Shown here: piece by piece, positions 24,868 through 34,593 of the stretch
Layout: the number at the start of each line of letters is the position of its first letter
How positions within the stretch are numbered: position 1 is the first letter of the stretch
From: Bellilinea sp034411135
GTDB taxonomy: Bacteria > Chloroflexota > Anaerolineae > Anaerolineales > Anaerolineaceae
Length of the DNA stretch: 64,000 nucleotides
Direction: 5' to 3'
Assembly (NCBI GenBank): GCA_034411135.1
Contig: DAOUMN010000003.1
Coordinates: 140,149 to 204,148, forward strand
Notes under the pieces: model-generated
What the model was told of the DNA's origin: nothing
Databases searched by the model: none
The model's input: the letters and a program-made list of their open reading frames with translations, nothing else
Translations under genes and position numbers: made by a program

Positions 24868-25633
24868 AATCAAAACGGTGGATGCCTCCAATGTTGACCG
24901 GAGCGGCTTTTTCTGTTACATGAGCAAGCCCAAAACGTCTGGTTACCGCCAGAAACGCGAGTGGCTGGAAGCGCGCTTTGCCGAAGGACTCAGAATCAAG
25001 ATCGTCCACGAGCTTGGCGGGCGCGATGTTGGTTTCGTCGAATACATTCCCGGCGAATACGCATGGCGGGCAGTGCACGCGCCTGGCTACCTGGTGATTC
25101 ACTGCCTGTGGGTGGTGGGCAAGGGCAAGAATAAAGGTTACGGGCGTGAGTTGATCGGCGAAGTGATTGCCGACGCCCGCACACAGGGCAAGCGCGGGGT
25201 GGTGATGGTTGCCAGCAGCGGAAACTGGCTGGCGGGGAAAAAGCCCTTCCTGCTCAACGGCTTTGAGGAGATCGATCAGGCTCCGCCGTCCTTTCAATTG
25301 CTGGTTCATCGCCTGGATGGCAGCAGCAACTTGCCTGCTTTCCCAGTGGACTGGCAGGCGCGCCAGGAGCGGCTGGGCAGTGGCTTGAGCATCGTCCGCA
25401 CTGCCCAGTGCCCGTACATCAACATGGTTACGGAGGGCTGGCTTGCGCTTGCCAGCCAGCGCAGGCTGACCGCGCGGGTGATCGAATTGACCTCGGCGGA
25501 GCAGGTGCGTATGGAGTCGCCAACCGCCTATGGCGTATTCGCGCTGGTACTGAACGGGCAGTTGGTTTCCTACCATTTCATGGAAAACCGCCAGTTGGAA
25601 CAGCGCATTGATTCAATCCAAAAGGATGTTTAA
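24851..25633 (+). CDS. GNAT acetyltransferase, YoaP-like
   Basis: A 260-residue protein with an N-terminal GNAT domain (acetyl-CoA loop VVGKGKNKGYGRELI near residues 92-105). A second domain (about 150-260) is like the YoaP C-terminal region. The ATG at 24851 has GAGGAG 6 nt upstream and overlaps the regulator gene. Substrate unknown. It is placed between the WYL regulator and a GyrI-like gene in the same operon. Confidence 0.8.
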   Translation: MTQAYEIKTVDASNVDRSGFFCYMSKPKTSGYRQKREWLEARFAEGLRIKIVHELGGRDVGFVEYIPGEYAWRAVHAPGYLVIHCLWVVGKGKNKGYGRELIGEVIADARTQGKRGVVMVASSGNWLAGKKPFLLNGFEEIDQAPPSFQLLVHRLDGSSNLPAFPVDWQARQERLGSGLSIVRTAQCPYINMVTEGWLALASQRRLTARVIELTSAEQVRMESPTAYGVFALVLNGQLVSYHFMENRQLEQRIDSIQKDV

Positions 25634-25637
25634 ACTC

Positions 25638-26267
25638 ATGCAAACTATTGATTTAAGAACACAGTATAAATCCCTGTTCACCGCGTCTGCCAAAACGCCT
25701 GCGCTGGTGGATGTGCCGCGCCTGAATTTCCTGCGCATCGACGGGGCGATCGAGCCGGGGCATGCGCCCGGCGATTCGCCGCTGTTCGACGAGAACATGC
25801 AGGCACTTTATGGGGTTGCCTTCACGCTCAAATTCATGCTGAAAAAGCGCGCGGTGAACCCGATCGACTACCCGATGATGGCGCTGGAAGGGTTATGGTG
25901 GGTGGAGGACGGCAAATTCGACATTCAGGTCAAGGACAACTGGTTCTACACGCTGCAAATTCTGCAACCGGAAGTGATCACGCCGGAATTGCTGGCGGAA
26001 GCGCTGGCAGCGCTGCGCAAGAAACGCGGCAGCCTGGCGGCGTTCGAGCGTCTGCGCCTGGAGGGTTTCGAGGAAGGGCGCTGTGTGCAGATGATGCACA
26101 TCGGACCGTACAGCGGTGAGCCGCAGACGGTGGCGAAGATGGAAGCCTTTGTTTCCGCGCAAGGGCTGCGATTGAGCGGCGTGCACCATGAAATCTACCT
26201 GAGCAACCCGCGCCGCACGGATCCCGCGCGGCTTAAGACACTGCTGCGCCACCCGGTGACAGCCTGA
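25638..26267 (+). CDS. GyrI-like small-molecule binding protein
   Basis: A 209-residue stand-alone GyrI-like domain protein. It begins MQTIDLRTQYKSLF and has PRLNFLRIDG near residue 30 and CVQMMHIGPYSGEP near residue 150, the conserved strands of the fold. Such proteins bind hydrophobic ligands, and some hydrolyse electrophilic toxins. The start at 25638 lies 4 nt after the GNAT stop; an in-frame ATG at 25626 is an alternative. Last gene of the WYL operon. Confidence 0.85.
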   Translation: MQTIDLRTQYKSLFTASAKTPALVDVPRLNFLRIDGAIEPGHAPGDSPLFDENMQALYGVAFTLKFMLKKRAVNPIDYPMMALEGLWWVEDGKFDIQVKDNWFYTLQILQPEVITPELLAEALAALRKKRGSLAAFERLRLEGFEEGRCVQMMHIGPYSGEPQTVAKMEAFVSAQGLRLSGVHHEIYLSNPRRTDPARLKTLLRHPVTA

Positions 26268-26285
26268 ACGCCCGCTGCTGAAAGA

Positions 26286-27449
26286 TCAGAGGGTTGGCGC
26301 GAGGACGGTCAATTCGCACGCAAGCGTGGCATAGGCGCGCACCCCGCGCAATACCTCCTCAACCGGGATCGATTCATCCACGGCGTGCGCCTGGGTGATC
26401 GAACCGGGACCGAAGATCAGGGTGGGAATGCCACGCTCGCCGCTGCTGGCGCTGCCATTGGTGCAGTACGGCGCGGCAAACGTCTCGGCGGGGATGCCAG
26501 CTGACTTGAGCGCGGTGGCAGCGCGGGATACCAGCGGGTCGTCGGGGGGCAGTGCCCAGGCAGGGTGGAAGTCGGGCTGGTGCAGGGGCACGCCGGTCCA
26601 GGTGGTGTATCCCGCCTCGTCGAGATGCACGTCCCAATTGGGTAGGTCGCTCAGGGCGCGCCGGTATTCTTCCAAAATGCCCGCAGCGCTCTCGCCGGGC
26701 ACCAGGCGGCGGTCGTAGGTCACCTCGCACAGGTAGGGCTGAGTGGACAGGCTGGGGAAAGGCTGCGATTGGACCTGGATCGGTGCCATAAGTCCGCTGC
26801 CCACCTGCGGGTGAGACGGCAGCGGCATGCGGCGGATGCGTTCCACCAGTTCGGCAGCCCGGTAAACTGCGTTGCCGGACTGGTCGGGCGAGGAGCTATG
26901 TGCGGCGGCGCCGTGCGCCGAAAAAACCAGCCGCGCCCGCCCGCGCTGGGCGATTCCCAGGCGGCAGTCGGTCGGCTCGCCGACGATCACCCGGTCGGGC
27001 TGCACGGAGTCTAGCACGGCGGACAGACCGGCGCCTTCCAGCACTTCCTCACCCACGCTGGCGCAAAAAACCACCTCGCCATGCAGTTGTTCTGCCGGCA
27101 GGCTGGCGAGCGCGTAGAGCATGGCAGCCAGGCTGGCTTTGGTGTCGGCGGCGCCGCGCCCCCATACCCGTCCGGCGGAGACCTCCCCGCCGAAGGGGGC
27201 ATGCTGCCACTCCACCGGGCTGGTGACCGGCACCACATCCATGTGGGCGTCGAACAGCACCCGCGCACCCGGCTGGCTGCCCGTGCGCCGACCGGTCACG
27301 TTGCCGAGTGAATCACAAGCCACCGCCTCAAAGCCGAGCGCGGTCAGTTGGGCTTGCACCAGGCGGGCAGTCTCCTGCTCCGCGCCGGAAAGGCTTGCGG
27401 CGCGCACCAGCGCCTGTAAACATTCGATCACCCCGGGGGTTGGGTTCAT
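26286..27449 (-). CDS. M20 family metallohydrolase (YgeY-like)
   Basis: A 387-residue di-zinc hydrolase. Metal and catalytic motifs are DAHMDVVPV (His69, Asp71), GRGAADTK (Asp102), and SVGEEVLEG (Glu134, Glu135). The EPTDCRLGIAQRGR and FGPGSITQAHAVDE segments resemble the YgeY branch, which is linked with selenium metabolism in enterobacteria; that link is not shown here. The start at 27449 follows AGGAT by 10 nt; an ATG at 27488 overlapping clpP by 11 bp is an alternative. Convergent with the GyrI-like gene. Confidence 0.85.
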   Translation of the reverse strand: MNPTPGVIECLQALVRAASLSGAEQETARLVQAQLTALGFEAVACDSLGNVTGRRTGSQPGARVLFDAHMDVVPVTSPVEWQHAPFGGEVSAGRVWGRGAADTKASLAAMLYALASLPAEQLHGEVVFCASVGEEVLEGAGLSAVLDSVQPDRVIVGEPTDCRLGIAQRGRARLVFSAHGAAAHSSSPDQSGNAVYRAAELVERIRRMPLPSHPQVGSGLMAPIQVQSQPFPSLSTQPYLCEVTYDRRLVPGESAAGILEEYRRALSDLPNWDVHLDEAGYTTWTGVPLHQPDFHPAWALPPDDPLVSRAATALKSAGIPAETFAAPYCTNGSASSGERGIPTLIFGPGSITQAHAVDESIPVEEVLRGVRAYATLACELTVLAPTL

Positions 27450-27477
27450 TGCAGCGGCATCCTGGCTGGGGCGAGGA

Positions 27478-28083
27478 TCAAATTTCATCGATGTTCTGGA
27501 TAATGCGTCCGACCAGCCCGTAGGCTTTGGCTTCCTCGGCGCTCATCCAGAAATTGCGGTCGGTATCGTGTTCCACCTTGTCCAGCGGCTGACCGGTCTG
27601 GCGGGCGAAGATCTCGTTCAGGCGGCGACGCATGCGGATGATCTCCTGCGCCTCGATCGCCAGGTCCTGGGCGCTGCCGCGCATCCCGCCCATTGGTTGG
27701 TGGAGCAGGAAGCGGGTGTTGGGCAGCGAATAACGCTGCTCTACCGGTACGGCGGCATAGATCAGCGCGCCTGCGCTGGCGACCCAGCCGGTGCCAATGA
27801 TTTTGACTGCCGGGCGGACGAAACGGATCATGTCGAAGATCGTATCGCCGGATTCGACGTGCCCGCCCTGCGAGTTGATGATGATCTTGATATCATCATT
27901 GGAAATTTCGGATAGCAGCAGCAGTTGCTGGGTGACCCGCTCAGCCAGTTTCTGGTTGATCTCACCGAAAATGAGGATAGTGCGGGTTTTGAGAAATTTT
28001 TCTTGCACATCGAAGCGCGGCTCACCGGTTGGATGGCTTTCGGGTTGCTCTTCGGGCAGTTCTTCGGGTTCGGTTTCGAACAT
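27478..28083 (-). CDS. clpP: ATP-dependent Clp protease proteolytic subunit
   Basis: A 201-residue S14 protease. The catalytic Ser103 lies in WVASAGA, where the canonical form is MAASMGA. His128 is in LLHQPMGG, and the acidic residue is in EHDTDRNFW. The GGHVESGDTIFDMI turn is conserved. It has a short acidic N-terminal extension (residues 1-25) in place of a usual propeptide. No clpX is adjacent; the M20 hydrolase gene follows directly and may be coupled. Confidence 0.93.
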   Translation of the reverse strand: MFETEPEELPEEQPESHPTGEPRFDVQEKFLKTRTILIFGEINQKLAERVTQQLLLLSEISNDDIKIIINSQGGHVESGDTIFDMIRFVRPAVKIIGTGWVASAGALIYAAVPVEQRYSLPNTRFLLHQPMGGMRGSAQDLAIEAQEIIRMRRRLNEIFARQTGQPLDKVEHDTDRNFWMSAEEAKAYGLVGRIIQNIDEI

Positions 28084-28089
28084 GGTTTT

Positions 28090-28451
28090 TCTCCATAGTT
28101 GGTGAGTGTATTGTGAACAGGATCAATTATAAATCAGCCGCGCCGGTTTGTGGCGGGCGGGTAAAAGGATTGAGGTGGTGAGCAAGGGAAGCAACCCGCA
28201 CCCACAGCCTGGTGGTTGGTGCATCTCGACAGGCTCGATGACCGTGTGCCGAACCATCCGCTCGCATACTGGACAAACGCCCTGCGATTGTCGAAAGGTA
28301 TCGCCAAGTGTATGGGTAGATTCGCAATGCCTGGCGGGATACCCGGCAGCGCGCAGAACAGGGGATGACCATATTCCCCAACTCTTTCAACGAGCGACCG
28401 GCACGGAGTATCCGTGCCGGTCGCCCAAACGACCCCTGTGGATTGGAAAAA
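28090..28451. other. intergenic stretch with a strong hairpin
   Basis: No coding sequence is credible here. The main feature is a perfect 14-bp stem with a 3-nt loop (28394-28407 with 28411-28424, GCGACCGGCACGGA and its complement) about 28 nt beyond the CHRD gene's stop, without a T-run. It may end or stabilise that transcript. No tRNA-like fold was found. Confidence 0.5.
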
Positions 28452-28964
28452 TTACTGTTCGATCAGCTGCCCGCGCACCTCGCCCGCCGGGTTAAGCGCG
28501 GTGTGCACGTTGACATACAGCAAACCGTTGCGCAGGTAGTTCATAAACTGGCCGCCCGTAACGCCCCAGGCAGAAAGTTCCGCCGCGCCGATCGTGCCGT
28601 TGATGACCAGGTTGCCGTCTGTATCGTAGGTACACGCGCCAACCACGGCTGGAGCCGGATTGCCACACAGCCCAATCAAAATAGGGGCGTTTTGAGTGCT
28701 GTCCGCCGGACCATGCAGGTGGACGCCGGTCGCCGGACCGGACAAATTGCGCACGATGATGCCAAAAATAACGCTGCCGTCAGGATTCAGAGACAGAATG
28801 GCAGACCCGCGTGCATTGGAGCCGACCACCTGGTGCAATTCATTAGTGGTCAACAAATTGGCTTTAAAGACCACCTTGCGGGCAGCCACGCTGCTGACCG
28901 GCAGTGCCAGGACGAGCACCGCCAGTAGAATGGCAATTAGGGGAATGAACGATTTGGAACGCAT
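28452..28964 (-). CDS. secreted CHRD domain protein
   Basis: A 170-residue exported protein: signal peptide (about residues 1-28, ending PVSSVAA) and one CHRD domain with GVHLHGPA and YVNVHTALNPAGEVRGQL. CHRD domains are beta-rich and occur in secreted or surface proteins; no enzymatic activity is established. AGGAGG lies 8 nt before the ATG. Confidence 0.9.
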   Translation of the reverse strand: MRSKSFIPLIAILLAVLVLALPVSSVAARKVVFKANLLTTNELHQVVGSNARGSAILSLNPDGSVIFGIIVRNLSGPATGVHLHGPADSTQNAPILIGLCGNPAPAVVGACTYDTDGNLVINGTIGAAELSAWGVTGGQFMNYLRNGLLYVNVHTALNPAGEVRGQLIEQ

Positions 28965-29125
28965 TAATCAACCTCCTGGCATTTATAAAACGGGGAGAAA
29001 ACACAGGGTTATTCAGCATTGTACTGCGCCGAATTTTAGATTTCAATTACCATTTTAGTCAACTTTCTTATAAATTCGTGAGAATTTCACCGACAAGTGG
29101 GCGCGGAAAGTCGCGTCCAGCCTGC

Positions 29126-29131
29126 TATAAT
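29126..29131 (+). promoter_or_regulatory. -10 box of a leaderless gene (29139)
   Basis: TATAAT ends exactly 7 nt before the ATG of the LCP gene, placing the transcription start at the first codon. No Shine-Dalgarno sequence is present. Confidence 0.6.
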
Positions 29132-29138
29132 TCAAGCG

Positions 29139-30371
29139 ATGGCTACCACTCAACACGTTTCGCGCCGCTTTTTTACGGCTGGCGCGCTGCTGGCGCTGAT
29201 CTTGCTGCTGGCGGCTTGCACGACCCGCACGCTCCCCCCGCAGGTCACCCCCGGCGCAACACCCTCCGCCACCCGGCTTATACCGGCAACCGAACAGCCA
29301 ACCCCCTCAGGGTTGCGCACTGCCCGCTTGGTTTATCCCACCCCGCGCCTGACTCCGGTAACGCCCATTCCGCCGCCGCTGGCGGGCATCCGCCTGCCGG
29401 TGGAGGTGCGCACGCTGGTGCTGATTGGGTTGGACAACCTGACTCCCTTCTCCGGGCGCGGCGACGCTGTGGCGCTGGTCTTCTACCACCCGCGCCTGGG
29501 ACGCGCCAGCATCCTCTCCATCCCCCCCGACCTGTTCGTCAACATTCCCGGCTATACGATGCAACGGCTCAACACGGCTTACGCGGTCGGTGGAACGCGC
29601 GCCCTGGCGGATACGCTGGAGTACAATTTCGGCGTCCGCCCGGACGATTACGCCGTGGTGCGGCTGGAATCCTTCGTCTATTTCATTGACGATCTCGGCG
29701 GGCTGGAAGTGACCGTCGCCGAGCGCATGCCGCAAATCTGCAACGACATTCCGCCGGGACGCCACCTGCTGGACGGCGACCAGGTGATGTGCTACCTGCG
29801 CTACCGCACCGGGCAAGATGAGCAAAACCGCAACCTGCGCCAGCAGGAGATCCTGCGCCTGATCGTCCAGCGGCTGGTATCCGGCGGCAACCTGGTGCGC
29901 CTGCCGGAACTGTACCAGCGCTACAGCGGCAGCGTGGACAGCAGCCTGGCGCTGGACGACCTGCAGGCGTTGATACCCTTTGCGCTGCGGCTGGGTGATT
30001 CCAGCCACCTGGGGCTGTTTCAGATCAGCGAGGCGGCGCTGCGCACCTGGGAGATCCCCCAGGCGCTGCGCCCGGTGGTCTTTTTACCCAATCGGGATGC
30101 GCTTGCCCGCCAGGTACAGGACGCGATCGATTTCGTGCTCACCCCGCAGCCCAACACCGACCGCGTGCTGACCCTGGAAGCCGAACTGACCACCAGCCCA
30201 ACCCCAACCAACACGCGCACGCCCACCAGCACGCCGACCATCACCGCCACTCTGCCGGCGACGATCACCCCCAGCGCGACCATCAGCCTGACGCCAACGC
30301 CCACCGGCTCGATCAGCCCGACCGGTTCGCTGACCGTCAGTCCGAGCGTCACGCTCACCCCCACCCCCTGA
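29139..30371 (+). CDS. LytR-CpsA-Psr (LCP) family lipoprotein
   Basis: A 410-residue protein with lipobox LLLAAC, a Pro/Thr linker and an LCP domain (about residues 85-245), including the phosphate-contacting RGDAVAL region, ASILSIPPDLFVNIPGY and a conserved RYRTGQDEQNRNLRQQEIL. LCP enzymes attach polymers to cell-wall or surface carriers. The final about 65 residues are a Thr/Pro/Ser-rich tail. Start fixed by the -10 box 7 nt upstream. Convergent with dnaE. Confidence 0.9.
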   Translation: MATTQHVSRRFFTAGALLALILLLAACTTRTLPPQVTPGATPSATRLIPATEQPTPSGLRTARLVYPTPRLTPVTPIPPPLAGIRLPVEVRTLVLIGLDNLTPFSGRGDAVALVFYHPRLGRASILSIPPDLFVNIPGYTMQRLNTAYAVGGTRALADTLEYNFGVRPDDYAVVRLESFVYFIDDLGGLEVTVAERMPQICNDIPPGRHLLDGDQVMCYLRYRTGQDEQNRNLRQQEILRLIVQRLVSGGNLVRLPELYQRYSGSVDSSLALDDLQALIPFALRLGDSSHLGLFQISEAALRTWEIPQALRPVVFLPNRDALARQVQDAIDFVLTPQPNTDRVLTLEAELTTSPTPTNTRTPTSTPTITATLPATITPSATISLTPTPTGSISPTGSLTVSPSVTLTPTP

Positions 30372-30418
30372 GCCGACTGGTTGCGTGGTGAATCTGCCGA
30401 AGGGGGCAACCGGAGCCG
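30372..30418. terminator. hairpin between LCP gene and dnaE
   Basis: CCGACTGGTTGC and GGCAACCGGAGCCGG flank a 20-nt loop in the 80-bp convergent gap. It could serve both genes, but no T-run follows. Confidence 0.35.
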
Positions 30419-30451
30419 GACTTGTGCTTCCCGTGCGCTCGTTGGCAAACT

Positions 30452-33400
30452 CTACTGAATGGGGATGGTCTCGACGATCACGTTGCCTTCGCCGGCAGCC
30501 TGGCTCAGGTCGCGCAGCAGGCGGTTGGTGATGCCAGTCGTCTCGTTGGGAAACTCGAGCAAAAAGCGCGCGCTGCCCTCGAACAGGTAGAGCGCGAAGC
30601 GGTCGTTGCCGGGAGCGGCGCGCAGAATGCCGTGCACTCGTTTAAGGCGCTGCACATCGCGCTGGCGGTCACCGGTGGAACGCAGAATGACCTTGACCAT
30701 ACGCATCTCGCCGCTTTCTTCTGGCGGCACGCCGCCCGGCGGGATGGGCGGCACCAGGTAGCGCAGCCCGCTGTTGACCAGCGGCGCGTCCATCTCCAGC
30801 GGCGGGGGATCAACCGGGGCAGGCGGCAGCGAACTGCCGGTGCGCCCCGGCTCGGTGGATGGCGGAGGCTGATCGACGGGCGGTTGAGCTGCCTCTCCGC
30901 CCTGTGGCGAGACTGCCAGGGAGCGCAGCGGGGCGGCTGCCGATGAATGGAAAAGAAAATCCTCATCGAAATCGGGCGGCGGGGGTGGTTCGCGCTCAGC
31001 AACCGCATGCCCGGCTCTCGCGGCGGCGGGCGGAAGGTAGGGTTGCTCTTCCTCCAGATGAACGCCGTTGCCGTTTTCCTCATCCGGCAGGTAGCACAGG
31101 TATGGATCGACCGGTTCGCCGTTCTCCTCGTACTCGATGAACACCTCGCTGACCCGGTCGGCAAGAATCTTCGGCTCGCCGCCTTCATTTTCCAGTTTGC
31201 CTTCCACCAGCAGCACCCGGTCGGGGGTGACCAGCGGGGCGCACTGTTCCCACACCCGCGGAAAGGCGGTAACATCTACCGAACCCTGGATATCCTCCAG
31301 GGTAAAGAAGCCCATCCAGTCACCCTTCTTGGTTTGGTGATTGCGAAAACGGGTAACCATGCCTGCCACGCACACCCGCTCTTTGGAAGCCAGTTCGTTT
31401 AACTGACCCGTGAAACAGGTCACCTTGCGTTGCAGGGTGGGCAGGTAGGGGGTGAGCGGGTGGTCGGAAACGTACAGCCCGATCAATTCGCGCTCCCATT
31501 CCAACTGCTCGCGGCGGTCGAGCACGGGCACATCGTGCAGGGTAATTTGCTCGTCCACCCCGGCAATGCTGCCAAAAAAGGACATCTGCCCGCTGTTAAG
31601 CGCGCGGAAGTGGCTGGCGCTGACCGAGATGATCCGGTCGAGCCCTTCCAGCAGCGCCATACGCTCGCCAAAGCGGTCCAACGCACCGACCCGCACCAGG
31701 CACTCCAAGGAACGCTTACCAACCTTTTGCAGGTCGGTGCGGCGGGCAAAATCGTTCAGGTCTTTGAACGCGCCTGCGCGGCGCGCTTCGAGGATCAAAT
31801 CCACCGGCGCCTGCCCAACGTTCTTAACCGCACCCAGCCCAAAGCGGATGGCGGGCTTTTCATCCGGGCGGTCTTCAATGGAGAAATCGTAGCCCGAGGC
31901 ATTGATGTCCGGCGGCAGCACGTCGATGCCCATGCTGCGGCAGTCGGCGACGTAAAAAGCCACTTTGGCGGTATCATTTTTGGAAGCCGAGAGCAGCGCA
32001 GTCATGTACTCGACCGGGTAGTGGGTCTTCAGATAGGCGGTCTGCACGGCGATGATGCCGTAATCGGCAGCGTGCGATTTGTTGAAGCCGTAGCGCGCAA
32101 ATTCTTCCCAGTCGGCAAAGATTTGTGCAGCGGTTTCGGCGGGAATGCCGCGCTGGCTGGCGCCGCGCACAAACTTCTCGCTGTGTTTTTCCAGCTTGTC
32201 CTTCTGCTTCTTAGCGATTGCCTTGCGCAGGTCGTCCGATTCCGACAGGGTATAGCCTGCCAGCTCGACTGCGGCGCGCATGATCTGCTCCTGGTAGATC
32301 GGAATGCCGTAAGTTTCCTTGAAGATCGCCTCCATCGACGGATGGCGGTAGGTGACCGCCTGCTCGCCGTGCATCCGCTGGATGTAATTGGGGATGTATT
32401 CCAGCGGTCCCGGGCGGTAGAGCGCCACCATGGCGATGACGTTGTCCACGTTTTTGGGCTTCATCTGGGTCAGGTAGCGGGTCATGCCCGAACCTTCCAG
32501 TTGAAAGACCCCCGCGGTGTGCCCCTTGCCGAGAAATTCGAACGTTTGCGGGTCGTCGATGGGGATGTTTTCGAGCGTGTAGGTCTTGCCGTGGCGCTGG
32601 GCGATCAGGTCGCAGGCGCGCTGCATGATGGTTAGCGTTGCCAAACCGAGGAAATCCACCTTGAGCAGTCCGAGCGATTCGACGATGGACATCTCGAACT
32701 GGGTGACGGTCTTGATCGGCGATTCCTCCGAACCGCTGGTCGGGCGGTGGAGCGGGATGTACTCGATGATTGGCTTGTCGGTGATGATCACCCCGGCAGC
32801 GTGGGTGCCGGCGCTGCGCACCGAGCCTTCCATGTGCGCTGCGGTGTCGATCAGATCCTTGAGATAGGGGGTATTGTCGTACAGCGCCTTGAGTTCCGGC
32901 ACCTGTTCGAGCGCCTCAGAAATCGAGACCGGTTTGCCGGGTACATTGGGAATCAGCTTGCTGACCCGGTCAACTTCGCTGAGGGGGATGTCCATCACCC
33001 GTCCCACATCGCGCACCGCTGCCCGCGCGCCGAGCGTGCCAAAGGTGATGATCTGGGCAACCCGGTCGTCGCCGTACTTGCGGGCGCAGTATTCCATCAT
33101 CCGCGCGCGCTGGTCGTCCTGGAAGTCCAGGTCGATATCGGGCATGGAAATACGCCCTGGGTTGAGGAAGCGTTCGAAGATCAACCCGTGGGCAATTGGC
33201 TCTACATTGGTGATGTCGAGCGTGTAGGCGACAATGGAACCGGCGGCAGAACCGCGCGCGTTGTACCAGATGCCGTGCTGCGCGGCAAAACGGCACAGGT
33301 CCCAAACGATGAGAAAATAGGCATCAAAGCCCATCTGGTGAATGACGTCCAGCTCGTAATCCAGGCGTTGGCGCGCCTGCTGCAGCAGCGGGCTGCTGGC

Positions 33401-34327
33401 GTAGCGGCGCTGCAACCCCTGCTCGCACAGGCTGCGCAAATAAGTCTCGGCGGTGCAGCCGGGCGGCACTTCGAACAGCGGCAGGTGGTAGCCGCGGGTG
33501 GATAGATCTACGTTGGCGCGCTCGGCGATCAGCAGCGTGTTGCTCAGCGCTTCCGGCACCTCGCGGAACAGGTCGCTCATCTCCTGTGGGGTGCGCAGGT
33601 AATAGGTATCGTCAGTCATGCGGAAGCGGTTAGGGTCGGTGATCAGCGAACCGGTCTGAATGGCGAGCAGGATATCCTGATAACGCGCATCGCCCGGCTC
33701 GATGTAGTGCACGTCGTTGGTGGCGACGAAGCGCGCGGTGTAGCGCGGAGCAAGTTCCTTCAGCGCGCGGTTGATCGATTCCAGTTCGGGAATCTGGTGG
33801 CGCTGCAGTTCGAAGAAGAAATTATCCTTGCCGAAGACCTCGTAGTACCAGTCAACCTGCTTGCGGGCTTCGTCGATACCGCGCTCGACGATCAGGCGCG
33901 GGATTTCGGCTGCCATGCAGCCAGACGTGGCGATCAGCCCTTCGGCGTGCGCGGCTAAAAAGTCGTGATCGATGCGTGGATTGTAGTAAAAACCCTCCAG
34001 CTGCGCGGCGGAGGCGATCTTGAGCAGGTTGCGGTAGCCGGTGTCGTTTTCCGCCAGCAGCAGCAGGTGGCTGGCAGATTTGTCCAGGCGCGAGTCGCGG
34101 TCGCTCATACTGCGCGGGGCAAGGTAGGCTTCCATGCCAATGATCGGCTTGACCCCGGCAGCTTTGGCGGCATTGAAGAACTCGATCACCCCGTACATGC
34201 TGCCGTGATCGGTGATGGCAACAGCGGGCATGTTCATCTCGCGCACGCGCTGAACGAGCTTTTTGATATGCGAAAAGCCGTCCAGCAGCGAGTATTGGGT
34301 ATGCACATGCAGATGAACGAACGACAT
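30452..34327 (-). CDS. dnaE: DNA polymerase III alpha subunit
   Basis: A 1291-residue replicative polymerase. It has a PHP domain (residues about 4-220, beginning FVHLHVHTQYSLLDG) and the polymerase core with catalytic PDIDLDF at 396-402. The finger domain, tandem HhH region (about 840-910) and OB fold (about 1010-1090) follow. A beta-clamp motif GQMSFFG lies near residue 925. The C-terminus carries a Pro-rich linker of about 90 residues before a terminal domain, making it longer than the usual 1150-1200. TATAAT lies 36 nt upstream. Confidence 0.97.
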   Translation of the reverse strand: MSFVHLHVHTQYSLLDGFSHIKKLVQRVREMNMPAVAITDHGSMYGVIEFFNAAKAAGVKPIIGMEAYLAPRSMSDRDSRLDKSASHLLLLAENDTGYRNLLKIASAAQLEGFYYNPRIDHDFLAAHAEGLIATSGCMAAEIPRLIVERGIDEARKQVDWYYEVFGKDNFFFELQRHQIPELESINRALKELAPRYTARFVATNDVHYIEPGDARYQDILLAIQTGSLITDPNRFRMTDDTYYLRTPQEMSDLFREVPEALSNTLLIAERANVDLSTRGYHLPLFEVPPGCTAETYLRSLCEQGLQRRYASSPLLQQARQRLDYELDVIHQMGFDAYFLIVWDLCRFAAQHGIWYNARGSAAGSIVAYTLDITNVEPIAHGLIFERFLNPGRISMPDIDLDFQDDQRARMMEYCARKYGDDRVAQIITFGTLGARAAVRDVGRVMDIPLSEVDRVSKLIPNVPGKPVSISEALEQVPELKALYDNTPYLKDLIDTAAHMEGSVRSAGTHAAGVIITDKPIIEYIPLHRPTSGSEESPIKTVTQFEMSIVESLGLLKVDFLGLATLTIMQRACDLIAQRHGKTYTLENIPIDDPQTFEFLGKGHTAGVFQLEGSGMTRYLTQMKPKNVDNVIAMVALYRPGPLEYIPNYIQRMHGEQAVTYRHPSMEAIFKETYGIPIYQEQIMRAAVELAGYTLSESDDLRKAIAKKQKDKLEKHSEKFVRGASQRGIPAETAAQIFADWEEFARYGFNKSHAADYGIIAVQTAYLKTHYPVEYMTALLSASKNDTAKVAFYVADCRSMGIDVLPPDINASGYDFSIEDRPDEKPAIRFGLGAVKNVGQAPVDLILEARRAGAFKDLNDFARRTDLQKVGKRSLECLVRVGALDRFGERMALLEGLDRIISVSASHFRALNSGQMSFFGSIAGVDEQITLHDVPVLDRREQLEWERELIGLYVSDHPLTPYLPTLQRKVTCFTGQLNELASKERVCVAGMVTRFRNHQTKKGDWMGFFTLEDIQGSVDVTAFPRVWEQCAPLVTPDRVLLVEGKLENEGGEPKILADRVSEVFIEYEENGEPVDPYLCYLPDEENGNGVHLEEEQPYLPPAAARAGHAVAEREPPPPPDFDEDFLFHSSAAAPLRSLAVSPQGGEAAQPPVDQPPPSTEPGRTGSSLPPAPVDPPPLEMDAPLVNSGLRYLVPPIPPGGVPPEESGEMRMVKVILRSTGDRQRDVQRLKRVHGILRAAPGNDRFALYLFEGSARFLLEFPNETTGITNRLLRDLSQAAGEGNVIVETIPIQ

Positions 34328-34362
34328 GACTCCGGCTCGAGGGTGGTGGGATGATCAAAAAA

Positions 34363-34368
34363 ATTATA
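34363..34368 (-). promoter_or_regulatory. -10 box of dnaE
   Basis: On the minus strand TATAAT precedes the dnaE ATG by 35 nt, with CCGGAG as ribosome-binding site in the leader. Confidence 0.5.
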
Positions 34369-34593
34369 GCATGCCCCACCCTACGCCAAGGCGGCGGCTT
34401 GCTTAAAAGTTGAACCCGAGCGGGATTTGTTAACGTTGTGGTCGCTGCGGTTAAACCCAGGTGTATGGTGAGCCGGTCGAGATGGCGGGTAGGCAGCTGC
34501 CCTGGTATGATAATCACCCAATCGCCGCGGCGCGGGTGAAACACACAGCGGGCGGGCATACCTGCGCCCGCCCGCCGTGGTAAAGCGGAGGGT

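Noticed and set aside
30422..34354. Several plus-strand frames within dnaE
   Set aside because: All are antisense shadows of a 1291-residue polymerase gene with complete motifs.
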